DNA of 64,000 nt from Roseateles sp. DAIF2 (GCF_015624425.1 NZ_CP049919.1:372001-436000); one strand, 5' to 3'; shown: positions 25,231 to 34,600, counted from the stretch's first letter. Program-made: numbers and translations. The notes: generated by a model from the sequence alone, not told the origin.

Positions 25231-27147
25231 GACAGACAGCGGCCAGTCGATCTCGAAGCGCGCGCCGCGGCGCGGCTGGCTCTCCACCCGCACCCGGCCG
25301 CGCAGGCGCTGCGTCACCGCGGCCTGCGCGATGAACAGGCCCAGCCCGCTGCGGCCATGGCCAAACTGGCTGCTGACATAGGGATCGAACACCCGCGGCA
25401 GCAGCTCCGGCGCGATGCCGGCGCCATGGTCCTGCACCACCAGGCGCACCCGCCCGTCGGCCCGGTGCGCGCTGACCCGCACCAGCCCCGGCTGGCCCGG
25501 CGCATAGGCATGGCGCTCGACGTTGTGGAACAGCTGCACCAGCAGCTCGTTCAGCGGCTCGGCCAGGGTGTGCAGCTCCAGCGCCGCATCCAGCTCCAGG
25601 CACAGCCGCGTGTCCGGGCTCAGCGCGCGCTCCCAGGCCGCGCGCACCAGGGTGTCCAGCCGCAGCAGGCGCGGCCGATCGGGCTGCTGGCCGGCGGCTT
25701 GGTAGGCCTGCACCAGGGTCAGGGCTTGCTCGACATTGCGGCGTGCCAACTCGGCACCCTGTTCGCAATGCTGCAGATCGGCGAGCACGCGCTGGCGCGA
25801 GGCCGGGCGGCCGTCGCCGATGCTCAGCGACAGCGCGCGGCTCAGGTCGGCCGAGGTGCTGAGCGCGGTCAGCGCGGTGCCCAGCGGGGTGTTCAGCTCA
25901 TGCGCCATGCCGGCCAGCAGCTGGCCCAGGCTGGCCAGCTTGCCGGCCTCCAGCAGCTCGCTCTGCAGCTCGCGCTGCAGGGCCAGGGCCTGCTCCAGCG
26001 CGCCGTTCTTCAGCTCCAGCTCGCGCGCATGGGCCTCGCTGCGGGCCTGCTGGCCCAGCGCATGGGCCAGCTCGGCGCGCCGCAGCTGCTCGGCCGCGTC
26101 GCGGCGGCCGATCTCGCCCTGTTCCACCAGCTCCTGCTTGTGCGCCCGCTCCAGCAGCGCCAGCGCCTCGGCCGGGCGGCCGGCCTGCATCAGCCAGGGC
26201 ACCAGCTGGCGCATGCGGCGCAGCAGCTGGCGCCGCATCGACCAGCGCTCGCTCTGCACGATCACCTCGTGCATCAGCGCGATCGCCGGCTCCAGCCGGC
26301 CATGGGCGGCATGCAGCTGGGCCTCGGTGGCCAGCAGCTCCTTGATCAGGCGCTCGGCGCTGGCGCCGGCGCGTGCGCGGCATTGCTGGGCGCGCTCCAG
26401 CGCCTGGCCGGCCAGTTCCAGCTCGCCGCGCAGCACGCCTTCCTCGGCCACGCCCGACCAGCTGTTCATCCCGGCCAGCCAGCGCCGCTGCGCCTCGGCC
26501 AGCAGCGCGCCCTCGCGCAGCGCGGTCAGCTGGGCCTGCGGATCGCCCAGGGCCTGGTGCGCCACCGCGATCGTGATCAGCATGTCGACCCAGCGCCCGC
26601 CGTCGCCGGCCTCGGTCGCCAGGGCCTGGGCCTCGCGCAGGCAGTCGATCGCGCGCTGCCAGTCCCGCTGGCCGGCCAGCGCATGGCCCAGCGCGCGGGC
26701 GCGATGGGCGCAGACCAGCGGGTCCTCGCTGTCGACGCTCAGTTCGGTCAGGATCTGCAGCAGGGCCATGCCCTCGGCGCGGCGCCCGAAGCGCAGATGC
26801 ATCCGGCATCGCAGCGCCAGCGCGCCGACCCTGCAGGTCAGCGAGCCATGGCCGGCCAGCATCCAGGGCAGCACCGCGTCCAGCGGCTGCTCGACCTTCT
26901 CGGCCTGCCACAGCTCGCCATACATCTCGGCCAGCAGCCAGGCCAGCTCGATCGCGAAATCGTCGGGCTCCCCGGCCAGCGCCAGGTCCAGCCGCGCCTG
27001 CAGCGGGCCGACCAGCTCCAGCGCCGCGCAGGGCTCGGCCAGATAGCGGTCGCGCTGCTGCGACAGCCAGGCGAAGCGCGCGTCGGCGCGCGCGGGCGGA
27101 GCGGGGGGGTACATCGGGGAGGAAGGGGCGGACCTTGTGGGGGCCAT
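25228..27147 (-). CDS. Soluble TPR-like sensor histidine kinase
   Basis: A 639-residue kinase without membrane segments. Residues 1 to about 370 are helical TPR-like repeats, followed by a coiled-coil (LELKNGALEQALALQREL), a HisKA-like domain with the H-box GMAHELNTPLGTAL around residue 410, and an HATPase domain (N-box LFHNVERHAY, G1 VQDHGAGI, G2 GHGRSGLGLFIAQ). The N-box Asn is present. TPR-kinase fusions of this type sense cytoplasmic protein partners. No response regulator is adjacent, so it is an orphan. ATG 27147 or 27114 (MYPPAPP) could be the start; neither has a strong ribosome site. Confidence 0.88.
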   Translation of the reverse strand: MAPTRSAPSSPMYPPAPPARADARFAWLSQQRDRYLAEPCAALELVGPLQARLDLALAGEPDDFAIELAWLLAEMYGELWQAEKVEQPLDAVLPWMLAGHGSLTCRVGALALRCRMHLRFGRRAEGMALLQILTELSVDSEDPLVCAHRARALGHALAGQRDWQRAIDCLREAQALATEAGDGGRWVDMLITIAVAHQALGDPQAQLTALREGALLAEAQRRWLAGMNSWSGVAEEGVLRGELELAGQALERAQQCRARAGASAERLIKELLATEAQLHAAHGRLEPAIALMHEVIVQSERWSMRRQLLRRMRQLVPWLMQAGRPAEALALLERAHKQELVEQGEIGRRDAAEQLRRAELAHALGQQARSEAHARELELKNGALEQALALQRELQSELLEAGKLASLGQLLAGMAHELNTPLGTALTALSTSADLSRALSLSIGDGRPASRQRVLADLQHCEQGAELARRNVEQALTLVQAYQAAGQQPDRPRLLRLDTLVRAAWERALSPDTRLCLELDAALELHTLAEPLNELLVQLFHNVERHAYAPGQPGLVRVSAHRADGRVRLVVQDHGAGIAPELLPRVFDPYVSSQFGHGRSGLGLFIAQAAVTQRLRGRVRVESQPRRGARFEIDWPLSV

Positions 27148-27226
27148 TGTGCGTTAATCGCCAAGGCCCGCCGACCCCGTGGTCTGGCGTATCCTCGCGG
27201 CTTGAGCGCCGGGGAGGTGCGTGGCG

Positions 27227-28015
27227 ATGCGCAAGAGCACAGGCCTGCCGAGACGATGTGCCGCTTGGGTGGCGGTGTTGTCGCTGCTGCAGCCCGCGGC
27301 GGCGGACCCGCCCCGGCATTTCGTCACCGAGCCCTTTCCGCCCTACACCTATGCCGGAGCCGGCGGCAGCCCGGCCGGGCCGATGGTCGAGGTGCTGCGC
27401 GAGGCCTGCGCGGCGCTGCAATGGCAATGCGAGATCGAGCTGCTGCCCTGGCGGCGCGCGCTGGCCCAGGCGCAGCGCGGCGAGGTGGACGGCATCTTCA
27501 CCGTGGTCGACACGCCCGAGCGGCGCGCCTACTTCCATGTCTCGGTGCCGGTGATCGATGCGCGCTACACCCTGTTCGCGCGGGCCGGCGACGATTTTCT
27601 CTACCGCGGCGAGCGCCAGCAGTTGCTGGGCCGCACCATCGCCGCTTACGGGCCCTCGGCCACGGTGCTGGCGCTGGACGAACTGGCCGAGGGGCTGGAG
27701 CTGAAGACCGAGGTCGAGCCCGACAACCCGACCGTGCTGCGCAAGCTGGCCGCCGGCCGCTACGGGCCGCAGGGGCTGGCGCTGATCAACGAGAGCGTGG
27801 CCCTGCACCTGATCCGCGAGCAGGGCATCGGCGGCCTGCAGGCCGCCGGCATGGTGCGCAGTTTTGCCTATGCTTTCGGCCTGTCGCGCCAGCGCATCGG
27901 GCCCAAGGAGTTCCAGGCCTTCAATGCGGCGCTGGTGCGGCTGTGCCGCAGCGGGCGCAGCGCGGAGCTGATCAAGCCCCATGCGCTGCCGGCCTCGGCC
28001 TGTGGCAAGGCTTGA
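27227..28015 (+). CDS. Periplasmic solute-binding protein, family 3 type
   Basis: A 262-residue secreted protein with a signal peptide cleaved after about PAAA and an SBP_bac_3-like fold (FVTEPFPPYTYAG start, GPMVEVLREAC, LPWRRALAQAQRGEVDG, FTVVDTPERRAYF). These two-lobed domains bind amino acids or small ligands. No permease or ATPase gene is next to it, so it may be a stand-alone receptor for a sensor. The GGGAGG site favours ATG 27227 over GTG 27221. It is divergent from the orphan TPR-kinase (79-bp gap), which makes a functional link possible but unproved. Confidence 0.85.
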   Translation: MRKSTGLPRRCAAWVAVLSLLQPAAADPPRHFVTEPFPPYTYAGAGGSPAGPMVEVLREACAALQWQCEIELLPWRRALAQAQRGEVDGIFTVVDTPERRAYFHVSVPVIDARYTLFARAGDDFLYRGERQQLLGRTIAAYGPSATVLALDELAEGLELKTEVEPDNPTVLRKLAAGRYGPQGLALINESVALHLIREQGIGGLQAAGMVRSFAYAFGLSRQRIGPKEFQAFNAALVRLCRSGRSAELIKPHALPASACGKA

Positions 28016-28109
28016 GCCGATGATTTGCAGGACCGGTATCGAGTCACAGGCACCCTTCAAAGGGCGCGTGCGCTGATTCACTCACCATTTGCTAAACAGC
28101 GGCGGGGAT

Positions 28110-28667
28110 ATGACCAACAGGTTTCGCATTAGCTATCGGGATGGAAATGGTCACACCTCGAGTCGGATAGTTGTCCCTGCTCCAGGGCTTGCCGACAGTT
28201 CTGGGTTCGACGCATTTTGCGAAGAACGTCAGGAGAAGAGGACATTCCGTTGGACTCGTGTGGAATCAGTAGTCGTTGTCGAGACAGGAGGACTCATATC
28301 TGTTCTACAGCTATTTGAACTACTGCTCCCGGGACATCGCCCTGATTCACAGCTAGCGCTCATGCCCTGTGCGAAGCTAGCGAGAGCTGTCGTTGCGTTT
28401 TCTCGGCAAGTGGTCGGGAATTTTGACGAGAAGCGCAAGCTCGTGATTGCTCAGGAGCTTGCCCACTATCTAGGCCCAGATGCTCCATCTCATCGGGAGC
28501 TTGTGGAGTTCATAACAAAGCACCTTCCGGAGCCGCAGCGACTGTATGACGGTGTGGATGTGCTGGCTGCCGAACTTGGCACTGAGGAGTCCAGGGCGGC
28601 AAGGAACTGTGCGACGCGTTTAGCAGGGCAGCGGCCGTGCTGCTCCAGACGGGCAAGTGTTGGCTGA
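28110..28667 (+). pseudogene. WYL-like domain protein, probably frameshifted
   Basis: A 185-codon frame in a patch of clearly lower GC than its neighbours. The first 55 residues (FRISYRDGNGHTSSR, FDAFCEERQEKRTFRWTRVESV) look like a WYL-type ligand-binding domain, where an R-x-FRW/RI pattern and I-x-Y-x-D-G-x-x-S-x-R are typical. After about residue 160 the encoded sequence turns into a low-complexity Cys/Arg tail. One base shift near 28587-28591 would instead give GGKELCDAFSRAAAVLLQTG, a natural helix. So the gene is likely broken, or there is a sequence error. Foreign composition suggests transfer. Confidence 0.55.
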
Positions 28668-28720
28668 GATCGAACGGTTGTTTCCCATTACTCCTCAATA
28701 GAACGAGGAGGACTTGAGGC

Positions 28721-29767
28721 TCAACTCACCACCGGCCGCAAGATCTTCAGCGTGCCGGCGTCGGCATCGATCTCGGCCTCGGCGCCGACCGGGATCGTGA
28801 ACTTGCGCTTGATGTGGCCGATCATCGCGCCGCGGTAAACCGGCACGTTCAGCGGCAGGAAATAGTCGTCGAAGGTCTCGTCCAGCGTGTGGCTGGCATA
28901 ACCATCGCCGGGCTCGCATTTGGTGAACTTGCCGATCACCACGCCCGAGAGCTGGGCCAGCGCGCCGGACAGGCGCAGGGTCGAGAGCATGCGCTCGACG
29001 CGGTAGATGTACTCGTTGATCTCTTCGAGGAACAGGATCGCGCCGCGGCAGTCGGGGAAATAGGGCGTGCCGACCAGCGAGGCCAGCACCGCCAGGTTGC
29101 CGCCGACCAGATGGCCGCGCGCGCGGCCGCCGCGCAGGGTGCTGATGCGGTCGTCCTTCTGCACCAGGTTGTCGCCGCGCTCGCCCGTCGGGTTTTTCAG
29201 CAGCGCGGCCTGGCCCTCCATCACCAGCGCGCGCCAATGCGCGACCGAGAAGGCGTTCCACTCCGATTCGGCCACCGGCGCGTGGAAGGTCACCAGCCCG
29301 GTCTGGCGCTGCATCGCGTTGATCAGGCAGGTGATGTCGGAGAAGCCGCCGAAGTACTTGGGCTTGGCGGCGATCAGCCGGTAGTCCAGCTTGTCGACGA
29401 TGCGGTTGCAGCCGGAGCCGCCGGTCATCGCGACGATGCCGGCCACCGAGTCGTCGGCGAACATCGCGTTCAGGTCGGCCGCGCGCTGTTCGTCGGTGCC
29501 GCCGAACTTGCCCCAGCGGGCGCGCAGGTTCGGCGCCTCGCGCACCTTGAAGCCCAGGGCCTGCAGCGCCTCGGTCGCGATCGCATAGGGCTCGCGCTCG
29601 AAGGTGGCCTTGGCCGGGCTGACCAGCGCCAGCGTGTCGCCGGGCTGCAGGCGCCTGGGCAGCAGCGGCGCCGGGCGGCGTGCGGCGGGCTGGGCGCCCA
29701 CAGCGGCACTCAGGCCGGCGCCGGCGGCGATCAGGGACTGGCCCAGCAGGCGGCGGCTCAGGGTCAT
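28721..29767 (-). CDS. Exported LD-carboxypeptidase-like protein (peptidase S66, Tat signal)
   Basis: A 348-residue S66 peptidase. The N-terminus LSRRLLGQSLIAAGAG is a twin-arginine signal, so the enzyme is exported folded, unlike normal cytoplasmic LdcA. Core motifs: MTGGSGCNRIVDKLDY, the nucleophile elbow FGGFSDITCLI, GGNLAVLASLVGTPYF and LFLEEINEYIYRVERML with the catalytic Glu region. It would remove D-Ala, or another terminal residue, from muropeptides in the periplasm. It follows the VanX-like gene by 15 bp on the same strand and is the last gene of a LysR-vanX-ldc unit. Confidence 0.88.
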   Translation of the reverse strand: MTLSRRLLGQSLIAAGAGLSAAVGAQPAARRPAPLLPRRLQPGDTLALVSPAKATFEREPYAIATEALQALGFKVREAPNLRARWGKFGGTDEQRAADLNAMFADDSVAGIVAMTGGSGCNRIVDKLDYRLIAAKPKYFGGFSDITCLINAMQRQTGLVTFHAPVAESEWNAFSVAHWRALVMEGQAALLKNPTGERGDNLVQKDDRISTLRGGRARGHLVGGNLAVLASLVGTPYFPDCRGAILFLEEINEYIYRVERMLSTLRLSGALAQLSGVVIGKFTKCEPGDGYASHTLDETFDDYFLPLNVPVYRGAMIGHIKRKFTIPVGAEAEIDADAGTLKILRPVVS

Positions 29768-29782
29768 GTCTTGCGCGCTCCT

Positions 29783-30385
29783 TTACAGCACCCGCGGCAG
29801 GTCGCGGCGCACGGCGATGCGGTCGCCGAAGTCGAAATGCCACCATTCGGTGGGGATGCCCTGGAAGCCGGCCTCGCGCATCGCGGCGCGCAGCCAGCCG
29901 CGCTCGGTCAGCTGGGCGGCGCTGAGGACGCCGCGGGCCAGGTGCTCGGCCTCATGGTCGGGATGCGAGCTCAGCGCCATCTCGTCGAAGCCGGAGCCCA
30001 TGTCCACCTCGCGGCCCTGCGGGTCCAGCACGGTCAGGTCCACCGCCATGCCGAAGCTGTGGATCGAGCCGCGCTCGGGGTTGGCCAGGTAGAGGGTCAG
30101 CGGCGTGCCCTGCAGCTCGTTCCACAGCAGCTCCTGCACCCGCTGGGGGCGCAGCGCATCCAGCACCAGCAGGGTGTAGCCGGGGCGGTGCTCGGCCAGC
30201 CAGGCGGCGGCGCGCTGCAGCGCGTCGGCGGCCTCGCGGCGCAGATAGCTGCAGTCCAGCCCGCCGTAGACCGCGCGGCCAACGAAGTTGTCCGGCGTCG
30301 CGTAGCGCAGGTCCACCTCGATGCCGGGGATGCTTTGCAGCGCGCGGAAATCGGGGTGCCCGGGCACCTCCTCGCAGGGGATCAT
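29783..30385 (-). CDS. ddpX: D-alanyl-D-alanine dipeptidase (VanX/DdpX family)
   Basis: A 200-residue zinc dipeptidase. The VanX zinc signature SxHxxGxAxD is at residues 107-116 (SIHSFGMAVD) and the late EWWHF at 180-184 supplies the catalytic Glu and third His ligand; the conserved Arg is in LDALRPQRV. It cleaves D-Ala-D-Ala. In non-resistant bacteria such enzymes (DdpX) salvage D-Ala from murein. No signal peptide is seen at the chosen ATG (30385), so it is cytoplasmic. It is 20 bp after the LysR gene and precedes the S66 peptidase. Confidence 0.92.
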   Translation of the reverse strand: MIPCEEVPGHPDFRALQSIPGIEVDLRYATPDNFVGRAVYGGLDCSYLRREAADALQRAAAWLAEHRPGYTLLVLDALRPQRVQELLWNELQGTPLTLYLANPERGSIHSFGMAVDLTVLDPQGREVDMGSGFDEMALSSHPDHEAEHLARGVLSAAQLTERGWLRAAMREAGFQGIPTEWWHFDFGDRIAVRRDLPRVL

Positions 30386-30405
30386 CGACGGATTGGAAGG
30401 CACGG

Positions 30406-31302
30406 CTACAGGTTCTCTAGGTTTTGCTTGGCGGCCTCGCTCAGGTACTTGACCAGGCGGCGCGCGGTCTGCGCCAGCGGCGCGTTCGACGCGGTCAGCA
30501 GGTAGAGCTGCACCGGCAGGTTGGGCACCACCGGGCGCAGCCGCACCTTGGCGCGATCGGCGCTGGCGGCGGTGAAGGGGTCGACGATGGCCAGGCCCAG
30601 GCCGGCTTCGACCAGGGAGCGCGCCAGCTGGTAGGTCTGCACGGTCAGCCGGCCGGCGGGCTGCGTGCCTTGCGCCTCGCAGGCGTTCATCACGACGCTG
30701 CCCAGCGGGTCGTCGCCGGGCAGGGCGACCAGCTCGCTGCGGATCTGGTCCAGCGGCAGCGGGCCCTCGCCGGCGGCCTCGGGCGAGCCCAGCGGGCACA
30801 GCGCGACCATCGGACCGGCGGCGATCACCTCGGTCTTGATGCCGGGATGGCGCGGGTCCTGCAGCGACAGGGCCAGGTCGGCCTCGCCCAGCAGCAGCGC
30901 GGAGACGATCTCCCGCGTGTGGTTGGTCGCCAGCACGCAGTTGGCTTGCGGATAGGCGCGGCACCATTGCGCCATCGCGTGGGGAATCACCGCGGCGCCC
31001 AGGGTGGGCGTCGCGACCAGGCGCACCTGCTCCGATTCGCCGCTGCGCAGATTGGCGGCCAGGCGGCGGATCGAGACCAGGTCGCGGTTGAGCTTGTCGA
31101 TCTCGACGAACAGGCGCTCGGCCTCGGGCGTCGGGTAGAGCTTGCCGCGCACGCGGTCGAACAGCGGCATGCCCAGCTGCAGCTCGCAATGCTGCAGCAC
31201 CTTGGTGACCGCCGGCTGCGAGATGTGCAGCAGCTGGGCGGCGCCGCTGATCGTGCCGGCCTGCATCACCGCATGGAAAACCTCGATATGGCGCAGCCGC
31301 AT
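30406..31302 (-). CDS. LysR-family transcriptional regulator
   Basis: A 298-residue LysR regulator: N-terminal winged HTH (RLRHIEVFHAVMQAGTISGAAQLLHISQPAVTKVL across residues 2-38; recognition helix SQPAVTKVLQHCE), linker helix, and a two-lobe effector domain with the usual VATPTLGAAVIP opening. It leads an operon with the VanX dipeptidase and exported LD-carboxypeptidase. AmpR, a LysR protein that senses muropeptides, is the known precedent, so a murein-derived inducer is a reasonable guess only. Upstream at 31445-31459 lies ATAAC-N5-GTTAT, a possible self-binding site. Confidence 0.92.
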   Translation of the reverse strand: MRLRHIEVFHAVMQAGTISGAAQLLHISQPAVTKVLQHCELQLGMPLFDRVRGKLYPTPEAERLFVEIDKLNRDLVSIRRLAANLRSGESEQVRLVATPTLGAAVIPHAMAQWCRAYPQANCVLATNHTREIVSALLLGEADLALSLQDPRHPGIKTEVIAAGPMVALCPLGSPEAAGEGPLPLDQIRSELVALPGDDPLGSVVMNACEAQGTQPAGRLTVQTYQLARSLVEAGLGLAIVDPFTAASADRAKVRLRPVVPNLPVQLYLLTASNAPLAQTARRLVKYLSEAAKQNLENL

Positions 31303-31444
31303 GCTCAGGCCCTCCGCGCAGCGCCGGGGTGGCGGTTCGGGGGCTCGGATCGAGACGAGGACGACGGCGGGGCAGACTTCATGGCGGACCGGTCATTGTT
31401 CGAAGGGCGGGGCGGGCTCACAATTGAATTGAGCTTGACGAAAT

Positions 31445-31459
31445 ATAACTTTGCGTTAT
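31445..31459. promoter_or_regulatory. ATAAC-N5-GTTAT inverted repeat upstream of the LysR gene
   Basis: A 15-bp inverted repeat with perfect 5-bp arms in an AT-rich patch about 140 bp upstream of the LysR start. The symmetry fits a LysR-type recognition site; on the minus strand it overlaps TATATT, which could be a -10 element. Binding is inference. Confidence 0.4.
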
Positions 31460-31487
31460 CGGCTTCGTGATCGTGCAGCGCACAAAC

Positions 31488-31508
31488 GAAAAGGGCCGGC
31501 CCTTTCGG
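31488..31508 (-). terminator. Hairpin downstream of the large TonB receptor gene
   Basis: AAAGGGCCGGCCCTTT is a perfect 16-bp palindrome about 40 bp after the receptor stop; on the minus strand it is followed by TTCGTTTG. The short T-rich tail makes it a plausible terminator separating the receptor from the LysR operon. Confidence 0.6.
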
Positions 31509-31546
31509 ACCAGCCCCGGGTTCGATGTCGATCGATGGCCGCGCGC

Positions 31547-34500
31547 TCAGAATTTGTAGCGCGCCTCCAGGTAGTACTGGCGGCCGCTGACGTCGACCTT
31601 CTGCTGCTCGGCCTCGCTGTAGCGGTAGGTCGCGCGCACCGGGTTCAGCAGGTTGGTGGCGTTGAACGAGAGCTGCAGCGCGTCGGTGATGTTGTAGTTC
31701 ATCGACAGCGCGACGTTGGACACCGGCGCGGCCATGGTCGGCGCGGTCGGCATCGTGACGCCGCCGATCGTCACCTGGCCCTGGCTGTTGGCGGTGGGCG
31801 AGGGGGCGGTCGAGCTGGAGACGTATTCGCTGCGGTAGTTATAGACCAGGCGCACGCTGAAGGCGTCGTTCTCGAAATAGCCGCCCAGGTTGGCGGAGTA
31901 CTTCGAGGCGCCCACCATCGGCCGGCCGTCCTCCACCTTGGTGTCGGAGCGACTGGCATTGGCGGTGAAGCCGAAGCCGGCGCCGATCGGCTGCTCGTAG
32001 CTGACTTCGATGCCGTGGATGCGCGCCTTCTGCTGCGAGGCGGTGTTGATGAAATAGGTCTTGACCTTGTTGTCCACCGGGTCGACCAGGTTCACCGTCG
32101 CGTCCTGGCGCACCGAGCCGGTCTTCGGATAGCCATGGATGCGCGAGCTGAACAGGTTCACCGCCAGGATCGAGCGCTTCGCGAAGTACCAGGCCAGCGA
32201 GACATCGGCGTTGTTCGAGGTCAGCGGCGCCAGGCTGGGGTTCGGGCCGGTGACCGTGCAGCCGGCGGGGCCGCAGCTCTGGTTGGTGAAGCCGGAGCCG
32301 TAGACGTTGTAGTTCTGGCGGCCGAGCGTGCGGCTCAGACCCAGCCGGCCGATCAGGCGGTCGGTCAGCTCGTAACGCAGGTTCATGCTGGGCAGCAGAT
32401 GGTCGAACTGCTTGTGGCTGGGCACCTTGTAGTAGACCGTGCCCTTCGTGGGATCGAAGGGGGAGCCGTCGTAATAGGTGTTGCCGTCGCCGGCAGTGTT
32501 GATCGCGCCCGGGAAGGCCGCACAGGGCGTGGCCGGCTTGCCGGGTTCGATCTTCGCGCAGGTGCCGGCCGGCAGTGGCGTGACGATCTGCGCGTCCACC
32601 GTGGTGCGCACCAGGCGCAGGCCGACATTGCCGGACCAGCGGTTGTTCGCGCCTTCCAGGTTCTGCATCACATAGAGCGCGCTCTGCTTCTCGCGCATCT
32701 CGATCTCGGAGGCGACGCGGCGCTCGAACTCGGGCGTGGTGGCCTTGAACTGTGAGGCCATGAACCCGGTCAGCACGTCCTTCGGGAAGTAGAAGCCGGA
32801 GCGGTCCCAGCCATTGCCGCCGCCCAGTTCCTTGCCGAAGTCGCCGGGGTAGCCGACCGCCAGCGACGGATCGGGGCCGGTCAGCGCGGCGTAGCGGAAG
32901 GTCGGGGCCCAGCGGCGCAGGTCGCGCTTGTGCTCGGCATGGCGGGCGCCGAAGGCCAGCGAGGTGAACACGCCGCTGTCCTGCGTGTACTCGCCGTCGA
33001 TCGCCAGGCTCTGCTCGCTGTCCACCGTCTTGGTGCTGGACGCGGTGCGGCCGACCAGGGCATAGCCGCTGCCGTCGGCATTCAGCACCGGCAGGTTCGC
33101 GCCGGCGCCGTGATACTGCACGAAGGGCGCCTCGTCGACCTTGCCCAGCGCATAGGACACGCCGGTGCCGTAGCGAGCATAGGTCAGACCCTGGTCCAGC
33201 GCGGTCTTGCCGACGCCCTTGGTGGTGCTGAACAGGCCCTTCAGCACCAGGTCCTTGTTGACCTGCCACTTGGCGTCGAAGTCCAGGAAGCCGCTGCTGG
33301 CGACGGCGCCATCGCGGTAGAAGGCCTCGGAGTTGCCGATGTACTGCGGCGTGGTGCCGTCGGGGAAGACGATGTCGGCGCTCTTCAGCACGCGCAGCTT
33401 GTCGCCGTAGATCGTCGTCTCCTCGACGATTACCGGGTTGCGGATCTGCGCGAACACCTGCTGGCCGTTCGAGTTGGTGTTGGGATCGGCGGCGGCGGTG
33501 CCACCGGTGGAGCCGGCCTTGCCCAGCAGCATGCTGTACATCGCGCCCGAGTTCAGGCGGCCGAAGTTGTTGGCCTTCATCGACGAGTAGAAGCCGGTGA
33601 CGCCCAGGTCCAGGTCCTTGGTGGGCCGGGCCTGCAGCGACAGCATGCCGCCGCTGCGGTCGCGTACGCCCTCGACGAACTCGCTGGACATCGAGCCCGG
33701 CAGGCGCACGCCGTTCAGGTCGGCGGCCTTGTAGCCGGTGCCGGCCAGCGATGCGTCGGTGATGCCCTTCATCGTCGCGGTATTGATCTCGCCCCAGCCG
33801 CTGCTGGTGCCGTAGGCGAAGCGCGAGGCGGTGTCGCGGCGGATGTGGCGCTTTTCCTTGAAGACCTGGCCGATCACGCCGAAGTTGTTGGCCTCGTTCT
33901 TCCAGTTGAAGCTGGCATTGAGCTGCGGGCTGGTCTTGCCGGGCAGGTCGGCATAGACCGCGCCGGCGCTCAGCACGCCGCCGAAGCGGGCCTTCTCGTC
34001 CAGCGGCTTGCGCGTCGTGACGTCGATCGTGCCGGCCAGGCCGCCGTCGACGATATTGGCCTGCGAGGTCTTGTAGACCGTCGCGGCGTTCAGCACCGAG
34101 GAGGGCATCAGGCTCAGCGAGGTGCTGCGCGTGCTGGACAGCTGGTCGGCCACATACCAGTCGCCGCTGCTGACCGCGTGGCCGTTGAACAGGATCAGGC
34201 TCATGTCGGCATTGGTGCCGCGCATCGCCACCTTCTCGGCCTCGTCGTAGTCGGTGCGCACCGCGACGCCGACGATGCGCTGCAGCGAGTCCGCCAGGTT
34301 CTTGTCGGGCATCTTGCCCACGTCCACCGCGGTGATCACGTCCACATTGCTGGACGCCATGCGCTTGATGTTGATCGCCTGCTCGACCGAGGCGCGGATG
34401 CCGGTGACCGTGACGGTCTCCAGCTGCTGGTTCTTGCGGGCCTCCGCTTCCTTCGCCTCGCGCGTCTGGCGCTGCTCCGGGGTCTCGTTGGCGGGGGCGG

Positions 34501-34600
34501 TCGCCGCCTGCTGCGCCTGCGCCAGCGCGGTGCCGGCCAGCAGCAGGCCCAGCGCGACGGCCTGGGCGATGGGGGTGGGCTTGGGCTTAGTCGTCATCAT
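31547..34600 (-). CDS. TonB-dependent receptor of the Xanthomonas/Caulobacter carbohydrate-type family
   Basis: A 1017-residue receptor starting at ATG-ATG 34600, with a signal peptide (TPIAQAVALGLLLAGTALAQ) and a charged Glu/Arg/Gln linker. The TonB box region QLETVTVTGIRAS and the plug opening DVITAVDVGKMPDKNLADSL are hallmarks of the TIGR01782-type receptors, often linked to complex carbohydrate or amino-sugar uptake. The barrel ends in YLEARYKF with terminal Phe. Genes on both sides (LysR, VanX, LD-carboxypeptidase; amidase, amino-sugar kinase), all minus-strand, act on murein fragments, so muropeptides or chitin-type sugars are the best ligand guess. Confidence 0.92.
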   Translation of the reverse strand: MMTTKPKPTPIAQAVALGLLLAGTALAQAQQAATAPANETPEQRQTREAKEAEARKNQQLETVTVTGIRASVEQAINIKRMASSNVDVITAVDVGKMPDKNLADSLQRIVGVAVRTDYDEAEKVAMRGTNADMSLILFNGHAVSSGDWYVADQLSSTRSTSLSLMPSSVLNAATVYKTSQANIVDGGLAGTIDVTTRKPLDEKARFGGVLSAGAVYADLPGKTSPQLNASFNWKNEANNFGVIGQVFKEKRHIRRDTASRFAYGTSSGWGEINTATMKGITDASLAGTGYKAADLNGVRLPGSMSSEFVEGVRDRSGGMLSLQARPTKDLDLGVTGFYSSMKANNFGRLNSGAMYSMLLGKAGSTGGTAAADPNTNSNGQQVFAQIRNPVIVEETTIYGDKLRVLKSADIVFPDGTTPQYIGNSEAFYRDGAVASSGFLDFDAKWQVNKDLVLKGLFSTTKGVGKTALDQGLTYARYGTGVSYALGKVDEAPFVQYHGAGANLPVLNADGSGYALVGRTASSTKTVDSEQSLAIDGEYTQDSGVFTSLAFGARHAEHKRDLRRWAPTFRYAALTGPDPSLAVGYPGDFGKELGGGNGWDRSGFYFPKDVLTGFMASQFKATTPEFERRVASEIEMREKQSALYVMQNLEGANNRWSGNVGLRLVRTTVDAQIVTPLPAGTCAKIEPGKPATPCAAFPGAINTAGDGNTYYDGSPFDPTKGTVYYKVPSHKQFDHLLPSMNLRYELTDRLIGRLGLSRTLGRQNYNVYGSGFTNQSCGPAGCTVTGPNPSLAPLTSNNADVSLAWYFAKRSILAVNLFSSRIHGYPKTGSVRQDATVNLVDPVDNKVKTYFINTASQQKARIHGIEVSYEQPIGAGFGFTANASRSDTKVEDGRPMVGASKYSANLGGYFENDAFSVRLVYNYRSEYVSSSTAPSPTANSQGQVTIGGVTMPTAPTMAAPVSNVALSMNYNITDALQLSFNATNLLNPVRATYRYSEAEQQKVDVSGRQYYLEARYKF

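Noticed and set aside
25357..28023. An 888-codon plus-strand frame opposite the TPR-kinase
   Set aside because: Low-complexity antisense frame; the minus-strand kinase has clear H, N and G boxes.
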